A DNA stretch of 64,000 nucleotides from Anabaena cylindrica PCC 7122. GTDB lineage: Bacteria > Cyanobacteriota > Cyanobacteriia > Cyanobacteriales > Nostocaceae. The DNA is taken from contig NC_019774.1 of the NCBI RefSeq assembly GCF_000317695.1, positions 1-64,000 of the forward strand, read 5' to 3'. Of the stretch, positions 1 through 10,009 are shown piece after piece. The notes beneath the pieces were generated by a model. That model was not told the DNA's origin, searched no databases, and saw only the letters and a program-made list of their open reading frames with translations. Position numbers and translations under genes: made by a program. Position 1 is the stretch's first letter; every line of letters begins with the position of its first letter.

Positions 1-522
1 ATTTTATTTAACAACTTCTACATCAACAGATGAACACTGTTCTGCATAATCACAAGTAAAAGCTACTAATGAACCATCAGGCTGAACCACGTAAAAGTTG
101 ATTTTAGTGTGCAAAATTTGAATGTCTCTTTACCATTCTTGGGCAAGTTAGTAAATCACTAAATTGGTTTCTGCAACATTTATTTACATCATGTCCCATT
201 TTCCCCTTATCCCGGTTAGACCCCCATAACAAGAAGGGTTATTCTTCGCAAGCATAAGTTGTTTTAAGAATCGAGAGTAGCTCAGATTTTGGCTCATTAA
301 AAAAGAGCCATCGCTACACCTAGCAAATTGGTATAGGGGAGCATCCCAGATATGCAATAAGTAATTATACTTAGTCTAAAAACCACTCTTAGTCGTGTCT
401 TGGGACGAAATAGAGGTTTTTAAAGAGTGCGTACATAGAGAATCAAAGTAACTGCCCAGGTACTATAATTAGTTTGAAGGAAAGTTAAAATCAATTATAA
501 TATCATTAAAATTAGGGGGATT
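1..522. other. Left-edge intergenic region
   Basis: No convincing gene lies here apart from a short minus-strand frame described separately. A TATAAT hexamer at 464-469 lies about 55 bp upstream of the NB-ARC gene and could be its -10 box, but I see no clear -35 partner. A small hairpin (GGCTC...GAGCC) lies near 292-311. The region is otherwise AT-rich and unremarkable. Confidence 0.4.
4..114 (-). pseudogene. Possible small ORF or 3' gene remnant
   Basis: The minus strand reads about 36 codons from a TTG to a TAA, including the peptide FYVVQPDGSLVAFTCDYAEQ. An in-frame stop lies just upstream and there is no ATG, so this is either a short protein with a TTG start or the tail of a decayed gene. 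The composition looks protein-like rather than random, but I recognise no family. A shadow frame is quite possible. Confidence 0.2.
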
Positions 523-3500
523 ATGGCTGATTTACTCAAAGCATCTCCAAAAGGTTTGGAAATATTAGATCAAGCACGAAGGCAAAGAGGATGGAATAAA
601 CAAAATTTATCCCAGTATGGAGTTAATACATCAGACGCAACATTGAAAAGATTTTGGAGAAGAATACCTATTGACAAAGAAATTTTTATCAAAATTTGCG
701 AAGCTTTAGGGGTAAATTGGCAAGAGATTGCATCACATCCTATTGATTGGGGTGATGCACCATCTGTAGATAATTTCTTTGGTAGAAGTAAAGAGTTAGA
801 TGATCTAGAATCTTGGATAATTCAAAAAAATTGTGGTTTAATTTCAATTCTAGGCATCGGAGGCATTGGTAAAAGCTCTTTAGCAGTGAAATTAGGGCAA
901 AAAGTTCAAGGTAACTTTGAATATCTGATTTGGCGTAGCTTTCTCAATGCACCCTCCTTTGAAGATGTCTTAAAATCTCTAATTCAATTTTTATCCAATC
1001 AACAAGAAACAGCCTTAAAATCTAGCTTAGACGAACAAATATCCCAATTAATTTTCTATTTGGGTCAAAAGCGCTGTTTATTAATTCTAGACAATATAGA
1101 AACTGTTATCTCTAATGAAAAATATGACGAATTATTTAAAAAACTGGCAGAAACTAACCATCAAAGTTGTATTATTCTAACCAGTCGGGTAGAACCTTCA
1201 AATCTCAGACGATTACGAGGAAATCTTAGTTCAGTTCGTTTTTACGAGTTACTAGATTTAGAAGTATCCGCAGTTAGAAAAATATTTAGCACTATTTCCG
1301 ATGAATTTGAAACTACACGAAATTCAGATGCACAATGGCAAAAACTTGTTAATATCTATGCTGGTAATCCCTTTGCTTTAAGGTTAACTGCTATTCATAT
1401 GAAAGAAGTGTACGGAAGCAGTATAGCTCAATTTGTGCAAGCAGGAGTAATTAACCATTATGATATTAATGAATTATTAGATTGCTACTTTGATTCTAGT
1501 AAGCCTTTTGCAGTTAATCAACAAGAAGAAGCTATTATGTACTGGTTAGCAATTAATCGTGAACCAGTTTCAAGAGCAACTCTCCAAGAAAATACTTTAG
1601 AAAAAATCAACAAAAACTCTTTGGATACTACTATTCGCTCTCTCAAGAAACGCTTTTTAATTACTAAAATAGAACAAGATATAGAACAAAATATAGAACA
1701 AGATAATGTTAAATTTACACTTCAGCCAATTTTAATAGAATATCTAACCAATAAATTAATTGATAAAATTTATCTAGAAATAAATAATGAACCTCAACAA
1801 CTAAATTTATTTAATCAATACGCCTTAATGCAAGCAACCAGTAAAGATTTTGTGAGAGATACACAAATAAAATTAATTATCACACCCATATTAACTAAAA
1901 TCCAACACCAACCTAATCCCCAACAAATTTTATTAAGAATCTTAGCCAATATCCAAAATAACCCTTCATTGCAACAAGGATATGCAGCAGGTAATCTTCT
2001 AAACTTCCTATCTATTTTTCATCAACATCAATTACATAATTATAACTTTTCTGGTTTAACCATCAGACAAGCTTACTTACCTGAAACCACACTACATGAT
2101 GTTAATTTTTCTAACTGTACTTTTGACAAAACAGTAGTTTTTACTGAATCTTTTGGCGGTATCCATTCCGTTGCTTTTAGTCCAGATGGGAAATTTTTAG
2201 TAATGGGAGATACACAAGGAAAAATTCAGATTATTAACGTTGAAAATAATCAATATCAATATTGCTTAAACAAACAAGCTCATTTCCCTGGAATGTGGAT
2301 TACAAGCATCGCTTTTCCTTTTCGACAAGATATTGCTAATAGTTATCAATTTATTACAGGAAGCTTTGACAAAACCGTAAAACTCTGGGATTTAACAACA
2401 TTGCTAGAAGAGCATGATAATCAACAAACTTTTACTGGTCATAATGGCTTAATTTGGATTGTTGCTTTTAGTCCAGATGGCAAAAAAATTGCTAGTGGTT
2501 GTGATGATAATATAATTCGAGTTTGGGACTTAGAATCAGGTAAAGATGAACCTTATAAATTACAAGGTCATCAATATTGGATTTGGGGTTTAGCATTTAG
2601 TCCTGATAGTAAAATTTTAGCTAGTGGTAGTTTTGATAAAACTATCAAGCTTTGGAATCTGGAAAATGGTGATTGTACTCAAACTTTAGAATCTCACCAA
2701 GGGTGGGTTGTTTCCTTAGCATTTAGTCCCAATGGTCAAATCTTAGCTAGTGGTAGCTTCGATAAAACTATCAAGCTTTGGAAATTTAATAATGATTATA
2801 ATAATTATGAATATTGGGAAACCTTAGAAGGACATAAAAATGGCGTTAGAGTTATTACTTTTAGTCCTGATGGTGAAATTCTGGCAAGTGGTGGTGTTGA
2901 TCAAGAAATTCGGATTTGGAATCTTGAAACGTTAGAATGTGTCAGGACTTTAACTGGACATAGTGCTTGGATTCGTTCTCTTTCTTTTCATGCAGATAAT
3001 AAAACTTTAGCTAGTGGCAGTGATGACCAAACGGTGAGAATTTGGAATGTGAAAACTGGCCAATCTTTAAGAGTATTTAAAGGATATTTAAACTGGATTT
3101 GGTCTGTAGCTGTTAGCACTGATAGAAAGCAAATTGCTACAGGAAGCTTTGATAAAACAATTAAAATATGGAATCTTAATCAAGAGGAATCTGTCGTAAC
3201 TTTAAATAAACATAAACAGTGGATCTGGTGTGTCGCTTTTCATCCTTATCTTCCTCTTTTAGCAAGTTGTAGTGATGACCAAACAATTATAATTTGGAAT
3301 TTAAACAATCATCAATGTTTGTTGAATAAAATTGCTAGTGATTTTGGTGGTATTTGGTCTGTCACCTGGAGTTCAGATGGTCACTATCTAGCTTGTGGTG
3401 GACAAGATGGAACTGTTCGTATTTTTGAATATCAAGTTGATGATAGTATTTCTTATTTTGAGATTAACCATGAATATATCTTAAATCCCAGGCATGAAGG

Positions 3501-4182
3501 TTGGGTTTGGTCAGTTGCCTTTAGTCCTGATAACGAAATTTTAGCCAGTGCTAGTCATGATAAAAAGATTATCTTATGGCGTAAAAATCACGAAAACCAA
3601 AGATTTGAATTATGGCAAGAGTTACTAGAAGAATCTGGAATATCATCTGTCTCTTTTCGCCCTGATAGCCGAAATTCCTCACAAATAATTTTAGCTAGTG
3701 GTCATGAAGATTGCAAAATAAGATTGCGGACGATTAATTGTGTTGATAATGCCATACCCATAGAATCCAAAACTCTGACAGCAGATCAAGGACATCAAGG
3801 TTGGGTATTTACTGTAGCTTTTAATCCTCAAAATTATGATATTTTGGCTAGTGGTGGTGGAGATTGTAAGGTTAAGCTTTGGGATTTAGCTACAAACTCT
3901 GTATTATGGACACAACAACATCAAGGTTGGGTTAAATCAGTTACTTTTAGCGATGATGGTGAATGGGTAGTAAGTGCTAGTACAGATGGTACTACTAAAA
4001 TTTGGAATATAGAAGGAAAGTTAATCCGTGAATTATTTACCCCAAGACCATACGAAGGGTTAAATATTACTAATACTCAAGGTTTGAATCCTGCTCAAAT
4101 GCTCAGTTTACGGAATTTGGGTGCTATTACATACCTTGATGGCGATGCTGCGATGGCTGCACTGGGTGGCGCTGTCGCTTAA
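523..4182 (+). CDS. NB-ARC STAND NTPase with C-terminal WD40 repeats
   Basis: This 1219-residue protein has three parts. Residues 1-80 form a small helical domain resembling an XRE/HTH fold. An NB-ARC NTPase follows, with Walker A GIGGIGKSSL near residue 111 and a Walker B-like LLILDN. From about residue 545 to the end there are many WD40 blades, recognisable by repeated SPDGK, LASGSFDKTIKLW and GH motifs. Known STAND NTPases of this layout are signal-triggered oligomerising switches, often in conflict or programmed-death pathways. The WD40 part would be the sensor and the N-terminal domain the adaptor or effector; that is inference. The ATG start has an AGGGGG ribosome site about 4 nt upstream. 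The gene stands alone, followed on the same strand by parA copy 1. Confidence 0.9.
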   Translation: MADLLKASPKGLEILDQARRQRGWNKQNLSQYGVNTSDATLKRFWRRIPIDKEIFIKICEALGVNWQEIASHPIDWGDAPSVDNFFGRSKELDDLESWIIQKNCGLISILGIGGIGKSSLAVKLGQKVQGNFEYLIWRSFLNAPSFEDVLKSLIQFLSNQQETALKSSLDEQISQLIFYLGQKRCLLILDNIETVISNEKYDELFKKLAETNHQSCIILTSRVEPSNLRRLRGNLSSVRFYELLDLEVSAVRKIFSTISDEFETTRNSDAQWQKLVNIYAGNPFALRLTAIHMKEVYGSSIAQFVQAGVINHYDINELLDCYFDSSKPFAVNQQEEAIMYWLAINREPVSRATLQENTLEKINKNSLDTTIRSLKKRFLITKIEQDIEQNIEQDNVKFTLQPILIEYLTNKLIDKIYLEINNEPQQLNLFNQYALMQATSKDFVRDTQIKLIITPILTKIQHQPNPQQILLRILANIQNNPSLQQGYAAGNLLNFLSIFHQHQLHNYNFSGLTIRQAYLPETTLHDVNFSNCTFDKTVVFTESFGGIHSVAFSPDGKFLVMGDTQGKIQIINVENNQYQYCLNKQAHFPGMWITSIAFPFRQDIANSYQFITGSFDKTVKLWDLTTLLEEHDNQQTFTGHNGLIWIVAFSPDGKKIASGCDDNIIRVWDLESGKDEPYKLQGHQYWIWGLAFSPDSKILASGSFDKTIKLWNLENGDCTQTLESHQGWVVSLAFSPNGQILASGSFDKTIKLWKFNNDYNNYEYWETLEGHKNGVRVITFSPDGEILASGGVDQEIRIWNLETLECVRTLTGHSAWIRSLSFHADNKTLASGSDDQTVRIWNVKTGQSLRVFKGYLNWIWSVAVSTDRKQIATGSFDKTIKIWNLNQEESVVTLNKHKQWIWCVAFHPYLPLLASCSDDQTIIIWNLNNHQCLLNKIASDFGGIWSVTWSSDGHYLACGGQDGTVRIFEYQVDDSISYFEINHEYILNPRHEGWVWSVAFSPDNEILASASHDKKIILWRKNHENQRFELWQELLEESGISSVSFRPDSRNSSQIILASGHEDCKIRLRTINCVDNAIPIESKTLTADQGHQGWVFTVAFNPQNYDILASGGGDCKVKLWDLATNSVLWTQQHQGWVKSVTFSDDGEWVVSASTDGTTKIWNIEGKLIRELFTPRPYEGLNITNTQGLNPAQMLSLRNLGAITYLDGDAAMAALGGAVA

Positions 4183-4309
4183 CCCAGCCTAATCTGATTC
4201 TGGTAAATTAGAGTTAACAAGCTGTGCAAATTCTTCTAAAGAACTAACACTAATCGCTGATATAAAAACTTGTTCCAAAAAAGATGCACTGTTAATTTGA
4301 TTAATGCTT

Positions 4310-4415
4310 GCAAGCAAATTGTCTAGAAGCTTAGACCATGTACCATATTTTATAAACTGGAAAATAAAAACGAGCCAATTCACTAAAGCCATCCTACCTT
4401 TAGGAACGAAAGCCA
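4310..4415 (+). promoter_or_regulatory. Conserved upstream region of parA copy 1
   Basis: About 100 bp upstream of parA copy 1 is nearly identical to the region ahead of parA copy 2 (about 56802-56905), including the shared stretch ACCATATTTTATAAACTGG. Upstream of this the two copies diverge completely. Conservation of noncoding DNA directly before parA suggests a promoter or operator, possibly ParA-autoregulated as is usual for partition operons. The exact promoter elements cannot be assigned by eye. Confidence 0.45.
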
Positions 4416-5189
4416 GTGTCAAATTCTCAAGAACAGTGTCGCATCATAGCCCTCTTTAACCAAGCAGGTGGTGTCGCCAAATCAACACTCACCCAAAACC
4501 TGGGCTACCACCTAGCCCAACAAAAACATCGTGTCCTCCTCATCGACATCGACCCCCAAGCTTCTTTAACCAAATTCATGGGCCTAGTTCCATCTCAATT
4601 ACCAAAAACCGTAGCTGATGCCATTATTGACGAACAGCCCTTACCCATTCATTCCGGCATTCATGGCATGGACATAGCGCCAGCTAACCGACTCCTGAGT
4701 GGAGCCGAAATGCAGCTAGTTAGTGCCGCCATGCGCGACTTGCGCCTCAAAGAATCCCTAGAACCAGTTCTAGATGCCTACGACTTCATCCTCATCGACT
4801 GTCCCCCCAGCTTAGGATTACTTTCTTATATCTCCCTAGTCGCCGCCACTCACGTCCTCGTTCCTATCGAAACCCATCTCAAAGCCTTCGAGGGAACAGA
4901 CGAACTTTTGCAAACCATCACCCAAGTTAAAAACAAACCCAACCGCAAATTACAAATCGCAGGCTTTGTTCCCACCCGCTATGCTCAACAAAACTCAGCC
5001 GATAAACGAGCATTAGCAGCCATCCAATCACAACTTTCAGCATGGGGGCGGATTTTCCCACCCATCCCCAGAGCTACCGCTTTTGTTGATGCCACAGAAG
5101 AACGTGCGCCCCTAGCAGTATTTGACCCCAAACATCCTGCTGTTGCTATCCTTAAAGAAATTGCTTCTGCTCTGGAGTCCGCTATATAG
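4416..5189 (+). CDS. parA: ParA-family partition ATPase, copy 1
   Basis: A 257-residue ParA/Soj-type ATPase that would segregate the plasmid with ParB. The deviant Walker A motif reads QAGGVAKST at residues 16-24, followed by LLIDIDPQASLT and the switch motif LIDCPPSLG. It is nearly identical to copy 2 at 56906 (257 residues too). The IS5-like element inserts at its very end. The target duplication ATAT keeps the reading ESAI-stop both with the element (TAG) and in the inferred empty site (TAA), so the protein is intact. In copy 2 parA and parB overlap by 4 bp, whereas here parB lies more than 3 kb away, so translational coupling is lost. The GTG at 4416 is supported by the same start in copy 2. 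Confidence 0.93.
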   Translation: MSNSQEQCRIIALFNQAGGVAKSTLTQNLGYHLAQQKHRVLLIDIDPQASLTKFMGLVPSQLPKTVADAIIDEQPLPIHSGIHGMDIAPANRLLSGAEMQLVSAAMRDLRLKESLEPVLDAYDFILIDCPPSLGLLSYISLVAATHVLVPIETHLKAFEGTDELLQTITQVKNKPNRKLQIAGFVPTRYAQQNSADKRALAAIQSQLSAWGRIFPPIPRATAFVDATEERAPLAVFDPKHPAVAILKEIASALESAI

Positions 5190-5950
5190 GGCTTGCTGAA
5201 AAAGTCGTATTTAAGCCAGACCAAGAATCAATTAACAATGCTTGTAAGTGAAAACATAATTCATTATATGAAGTAATTTGAGTAAATATAATATTTTCTA
5301 ATCATCCAAATCTAAAAATAGGAAAAACATAGTATTTCCTAAAATAGATACAAAAAAAGTCATAATAATCCGCCGCAGTAATGCGGAAAGATTCATGACT
5401 AGAAAAGTTATGGCAATGGCTGTTTCTGAAGTATTAGAAAGTTTAGTCATCATTCTGTCAAGACTATATCTTCTTTTCCCTTCTCCGAATTTACCTTCAA
5501 TACAATTACGATCTCTTTCGTCTAATTGTGCCTGCTTTTTGGTTTCTTTGCTGACATTTGTTGGTGGTCTTCCTAGTGGTGGACCACTAATTCTAATCCC
5601 TCTTTCTTTGCACCATTTTCTATTATCCTTGGTTCGATAAATTTGATCTACATGCACTGATTCCGGATAGTATCCTGTTGCAGATTTAAACGCTTCTACT
5701 TGTGATTTTAAGTCACCTGATTCATTAAAATTATCCCAGCTAATCCGGTCTAAAAATACGTATCCTTTGTAACAACTAGCTGATAACTTAGCTCCAAATT
5801 CCACTGATGAACCAGCTTTTCCCCTGACAATGGGACGGACATGAGGTTGTGTTAAACTCACAATTCTATCGTCAACACGAATCAGACTATTTTCATACAT
5901 AAATAACTGTTGTCGGTATACTTCATTTACCACTAATAGTATTTTATGTT

Positions 5951-7363
5951 GGCTCTTGCATCTCTTTTATGGAGAAAACTAAAAGTATTAAAATTTAATG
6001 CCGATAAATTTAAATTATTAAAGTTGAAAACTCTATCCCTGTAAAGGTTTGCAAACTTTTTGATATATGGGAATAAGCATAGGATTACAATCATAATTAT
6101 CAAATACAAAAGTTTTAGGGATAGTTATGAAATTTAGCGTAGATCAAATCCTCAATCTCCCAGAGATGAAAGTGTTAGATTTTCAAGAACTTGTTGGGGC
6201 AGGAATAATTATAACAATAGAGAAAGCTGTCAACTATTCTACTTGTCCAGACTGTGAAAAAACCACCTATAGTATACATCAAAATCATTGGCGGCTAATT
6301 CACGATTTATCTTGGAGTGAAAAACCAGTATTGTTAAGAATAAATCGCCGTCAATTCAAATGTAACAAGTGCAAAAAGGTCTTCAGTGAAAAGCTAAATT
6401 TTGTAGATAAAAGTAAAGGATATACTAAAAGACTAGCCATAGATATAGTTGCACAAGTATTAGACAGTAATATTCATAGTGTTGCCGAAAGAAATGACTT
6501 AAGCGATGAAGAAGTTGAATCAATGTTAAAGGCACAAGTATCACAAATATTAAACATTAATTTAAATCAGGTGAAAAGGTTAGGCATAGATGAGATTGCT
6601 TTGGTGAAAGGTCAAGGAAGTTATTTAGCAGTATTAGTAGATTTAGATACTCGTAAACCCATTGAGTTGGTGAAGTCAAGAAGAATAGAAGAAATACGTG
6701 AAGTTATTGTCAAATGGGGATCTCAGGTACTTGAACAAATAGTTGAAGTGAGTATGGATCTTTGGTCTCCTTATAAAAGTTTAGTAGAAGAATTAATGCC
6801 AAATGCGAATATAACTGCTGATAGATTTCATGTAATGAAACAAGTAAATGATGAATTAGATGCTATGCGTAAATCTGAAAAGAGAGCCGCCATGTCTTTA
6901 GATAATAAATCAGAGCGAGACCGAATATTAGCAGGATTAAATAAAAGCAAATATAGCTTAATAAAAAATGAAGATTCTTTAAATGAACAACAAAAAGAAA
7001 GATTAAATAATGTTCAAAAAGTTTCCCCTATTCTGGCAAAAATGCACGCCCTAAAAGAAGAATTTCGAGACATATTTGAATCCACTAAGTCTTGGGGCGA
7101 AAGCATAATGAATTTATTAGATTGGATGCACGATGGACTTTCTTATTTTCCCAAAAGTATAGGAACAATGATTAGGTGGTTTGGTGAAGTTGTAGGTTAT
7201 TTTGACGGCAGAACTACTAGTGGTACTGTAGAAGGAATTAATAATAAACTCAAATTAATCAAAAGACTTGGATATGGATTTCGTAACTTTAGCAATTTCA
7301 GATTACGTAGTTTATTAAACTGGCACTTTAGTATTAATTCTCCATAAAAGAGACGCAAGAGCC
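5951..7363 (+). mobile_element. ISL3-family insertion sequence (1413 bp)
   Basis: The element starts GGCTCTTGCATCTC and ends GAGACGCAAGAGCC, giving terminal inverted repeats of about 26 bp with one mismatch. It is flanked by an 8-bp target duplication TTTATGTT (5943-5950 and 7364-7371), the size typical of ISL3. Removing the element and one duplication restores the sequence of the uninterrupted IS5-like copy at 15170-15190 exactly. It carries one transposase gene. Confidence 0.95.
6127..7347 (+). CDS. ISL3-family transposase
   Basis: A full-length 406-residue DDE transposase. N-terminal zinc-finger cysteines appear as CPDC near residue 39 and CNKC near residue 79, the usual ISL3 DNA-binding region. 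The catalytic part includes LGIDEIALVKG, VSMDLWSPYK, ADRFHVMKQ, and near the C terminus the conserved GTVEGINNKLKLIKR with its glutamate. The length and ends fit an intact gene filling the element, so it could be active. Its ATG is preceded by a modest GGGATAG stretch. Confidence 0.93.
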   Translation: MKFSVDQILNLPEMKVLDFQELVGAGIIITIEKAVNYSTCPDCEKTTYSIHQNHWRLIHDLSWSEKPVLLRINRRQFKCNKCKKVFSEKLNFVDKSKGYTKRLAIDIVAQVLDSNIHSVAERNDLSDEEVESMLKAQVSQILNINLNQVKRLGIDEIALVKGQGSYLAVLVDLDTRKPIELVKSRRIEEIREVIVKWGSQVLEQIVEVSMDLWSPYKSLVEELMPNANITADRFHVMKQVNDELDAMRKSEKRAAMSLDNKSERDRILAGLNKSKYSLIKNEDSLNEQQKERLNNVQKVSPILAKMHALKEEFRDIFESTKSWGESIMNLLDWMHDGLSYFPKSIGTMIRWFGEVVGYFDGRTTSGTVEGINNKLKLIKRLGYGFRNFSNFRLRSLLNWHFSINSP

Positions 7364-8346
7364 TTTATGTTTTTGGCTACTTAGCCACTCCAGCTTGGCT
7401 CCCAGTGCTATTAGTCTATCTATATGTCCTAAGTTTCTTTTCAGGTATTGTAGTTGTTTTTTTATGGCTTTTCTTTTTTGTTTTTTCGATGGTTTTCGTT
7501 TTTTAGCGACGTTTAGATATTCTTTTCTAGCTGTATTTCTGTCAGTTCTTGGTTTTTTATTTTCGTTTTTATCCAATTCTTCATACAGAATATCTATTAT
7601 TTCTTCTGTCTGCTCCCTGGCTTGATTTAATAATCCTAAATCTGTCGGATATTTAATATCTGCTGGTACACAAGTTGCATCTAACTTTAATTTCCCCTGA
7701 TTTTTATTTTCATCTATTTTTTCTTCCCCCGCTTCAGTGCTAATAACTTTTTTTCTGTTTCTTCTTCACTGATTTTATCTTGATTATTATTAACCATGCT
7801 TCTATTCATTTTGTTCACTAATTCTATATCTATTCTTTGTCTAAAATGAACTAACATTGATGCCTCAAATGGTGCTTTATTACTATAGCTATTCAATCCT
7901 ATAAAGTATTGTAGATATGGGTTTTCTCTTATTTGTTCTACTGTTTCTCTATCACTTAAACCCAATCTTTCTTTGATTATTAAAGATCCTATGGCTATCC
8001 GAAAAGACTTTGCTGGTGCGCCCATTTCCATCGTGAATTGTTTCGCATATTCATCTTCAAATTCTGACCACGGAATTAAATTTGCCATTATTACCCATCT
8101 ATTATCTTCTGCCAATTGTCCCTGAAATGGCAGTTTAAACTTTTCTATGGGGGTAGGTAGAATTTCAATTTTTTTATACATTTTCTATATTTATGTGAGG
8201 ATTTTTACCCATTTTACCCGATTGTCTTGCACTTTTTTCCCATTTATAGACTTCAATCACTATTTGTACAAGGGTTTCAGCTTTAATCAGCAAGCCCTAT
8301 ATAAACCTAAACCTGTTTTCATCGCTGAAAGCCCCGGTAATCAAGG

Positions 8347-8550
8347 AAAAATCCAGTTCAGAGGGAACTCTTAACGGGGAATAGGGAATAGGAAAAACTC
8401 ATGTTTAAAAACATGAGATTGAAATAATGACACTGTTTTTTTTCGTGCCACTCTCCTTCAAAAAACATCTTTTTTTTTGACTGAAGCTCTAAACTCAGAA
8501 CTAAAGTTTCTTATCTGTTAAGAGTTCCCTATTCCCTATTCCCTTTTTTT
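8347..8550. repeat. Inverted-repeat insertion (MITE-like) between parA1 and parB1
   Basis: A 204-bp segment lies between two copies of the 10-mer GTAATCAAGG (8337-8346 and 8551-8560). Inside it are a perfect 13-bp inverted repeat, GGGAACTCTTAAC (8363-8375) and its inverse (8517-8529), GGGAATAGGG-type microrepeats, and a 9-bp-stem hairpin with a 2-nt loop near 8398-8417. There is no coding potential. It looks like a small non-autonomous element or dispersed palindromic repeat. Together with the neighbouring IS it separates parA from parB. Confidence 0.55.
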
Positions 8551-9269
8551 GTAATCAAGGCTTATAGTTTCTCAAACAGGCAAGTTATTTCTCCGCCTAA
8601 ACTACAGCAGAAGGCTTTAGAGAGCGGCGAGAGATTTTTATAAATGATTTAGGATTGCTATATTTCTCTAAATTTAGTGCATTCCCATTTCTGTCCCCAA
8701 TCCAACCACATTCCTACAATGGTACGCAAACGCACCGAAAAACCCTTTGCTGGTCAAATTACCACTCCACCCCCAGCCCCTTGGTTATCCCCAGTGGAAG
8801 CTGACACTCCACCCGCTGCTGAAAGCAAAGTCAAACTCCAAGACATTCACCTGCCTCCACAGCAACCCAGACGCTACTTTGACCCCCAAGCATTAACAGA
8901 ATTAGTTACATCAGTTAAACAGCACGGCATCCTCCATCCCCTCTTGGTGCGTCCACTGACAGGAGGAAAAACAGCCGGGAAATACGAATTAGTAGCAGGA
9001 GAACGCCGTTATCGCGCAGCCACAGAAGCAGGACTGGAAGAAGTGCCAGTGGTTGTGCGTGAGTTATCCGATGACCAAGCGTTTCAGTTAGCCTTGATTG
9101 AAAACCTGCAACGACAAGACCTCAACCCAGTTGAAGAAACAGAAGGCATCTTGCATCTTTTGGCTATTCGGTTAGAGTCGGATGTGGAAGCAGTCAAATC
9201 CCTGCTGTATCGGATGAAAAATGCCAGTAGCAAAGGTGAAAAGCAGTTAAAAGACTCTGAGGAGCAATT

Positions 9270-10009
9270 TAGGAGAAACGTTTCTCCTAACTCAGAAACA
9301 ACTGATGAGACGGAATCTCCTAGTCATGTTTCGACTGACCTGAGTGATTCTGTTTCACCCACCGAAAACGGAGAAACAACTTCAGAATCTCCTAGCAATG
9401 TTTCGACTCACTCAGAAATAACTGAAGAAACACAATCTAGGAGAAACGTTTCTCCTAACTCCGAAACAACCGATGGGACGGAATCTGGTAGCAATGTTTC
9501 TCCTAAATCTCTTCTAAATAACGAGACAGAATCTGGTAGCGATGTTTCTTCTAACTCGGAAATAATAGATGCTACCGCATCTGGGAAAAACATTTCTCCC
9601 AACTCAGGAACGACCACACTTAAGAAATCTAGGAAAAACGTTTCACAAGACGCGAATACTTCCGTTTCCTCAACTGAGGAGTCAGAACCAAATGATGAAG
9701 CTAGGGAAAATATTTCTCCCGACTCTAGCATCACTGAAGAAACAGAATCTAGGAGCAATGTTTCACAAGATGCGGATACTTCTGTTTCTTTAACAGAGGA
9801 GTCAGAACTAAAGGATGAATCTAGGGAAAATGTTTCTCCCGACTCTAGCATCACTGAAGAAACAGAATCTAGGAGCAATGTTTCACAAGATGCGGATACT
9901 TCTGTTTCTTTAACAGAGGAGTCAGAACTAAAGGATGAATCTAGGGAAAATGTTTCTCCTGACTCCGGCATCACTGAGGAAAAAGAATCTAGGAGAAACG
10001 TTTCTCCTA
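9270..10009 (+). repeat. Coding repeat tract with palindromic units inside parB copy 1
   Basis: About a dozen degenerate units encode peptides such as RRNVSPNS, GSNVSPKS, RSNVSQDA and RENVSPDS, separated by acidic Ser/Thr-rich spacers. Three units carry the perfect 20-bp palindrome TAGGAGAAACGTTTCTCCTA (9270, 9438 and 9990); the rest are decayed versions. The stretch 9721-9840 is repeated as 9841-9960 with only the last base changed, a recent 120-bp (40-codon) in-frame duplication. The encoded region is low complexity and probably disordered. Confidence 0.85.

Larger units (their letters stand above)
5298..8181 (-). pseudogene. IS5-like transposase, disrupted by ISL3 insertion
   Basis: The transposase reads from 8181 leftward. 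The first frame (8181-7714, 155 codons) holds the N-terminal DUF772-like part with GAPAKSFRIAIGSLIIKE. A -1 shift at a run of six T on the plus strand (7717-7722) leads into the catalytic frame, which the ISL3 element cuts between about 7371 and 5943. The last part (5933-5298) continues to the normal end. The intact version of the catalytic frame is at 14973-15830. Only one residue change (K for E in SCYKGYVF) was noticed against copy 2, so the insertions are recent. The separate pieces cannot make a working transposase. Confidence 0.88.
5188..8298 (-). mobile_element. IS5-like insertion sequence, copy 1, interrupted by an ISL3 element
   Basis: The ends are AGGGCTTGCTGA and its inverse TCAGCAAGCCCT. 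The element is flanked by the 4-bp duplication ATAT (5184-5187 and 8299-8302). It is a near-identical inverted counterpart of the 1690-bp element at 14251-15940. The extra 1421 bp are exactly accounted for by a 1413-bp ISL3 element plus its 8-bp target duplication. The transposase is therefore split here and this copy is probably inactive unless helped in trans. Confidence 0.93.

Noticed and set aside
4189..4422. Minus-strand frame of 77 codons between the NB-ARC gene and parA
   Set aside because: It runs into the conserved parA upstream region, has no counterpart at copy 2 and no recognisable domain; most likely chance.
5184..5189. parA copy 1 disrupted by the IS5-like insertion
   Set aside because: The insertion falls in the last codons, and both the occupied and inferred empty site end the protein as ESAI-stop, so the product is unchanged.
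9270..10009. CRISPR-like appearance of regular repeats
   Set aside because: Units are in frame with parB, spacers are themselves repetitive, unit length varies, and no cas genes are near.
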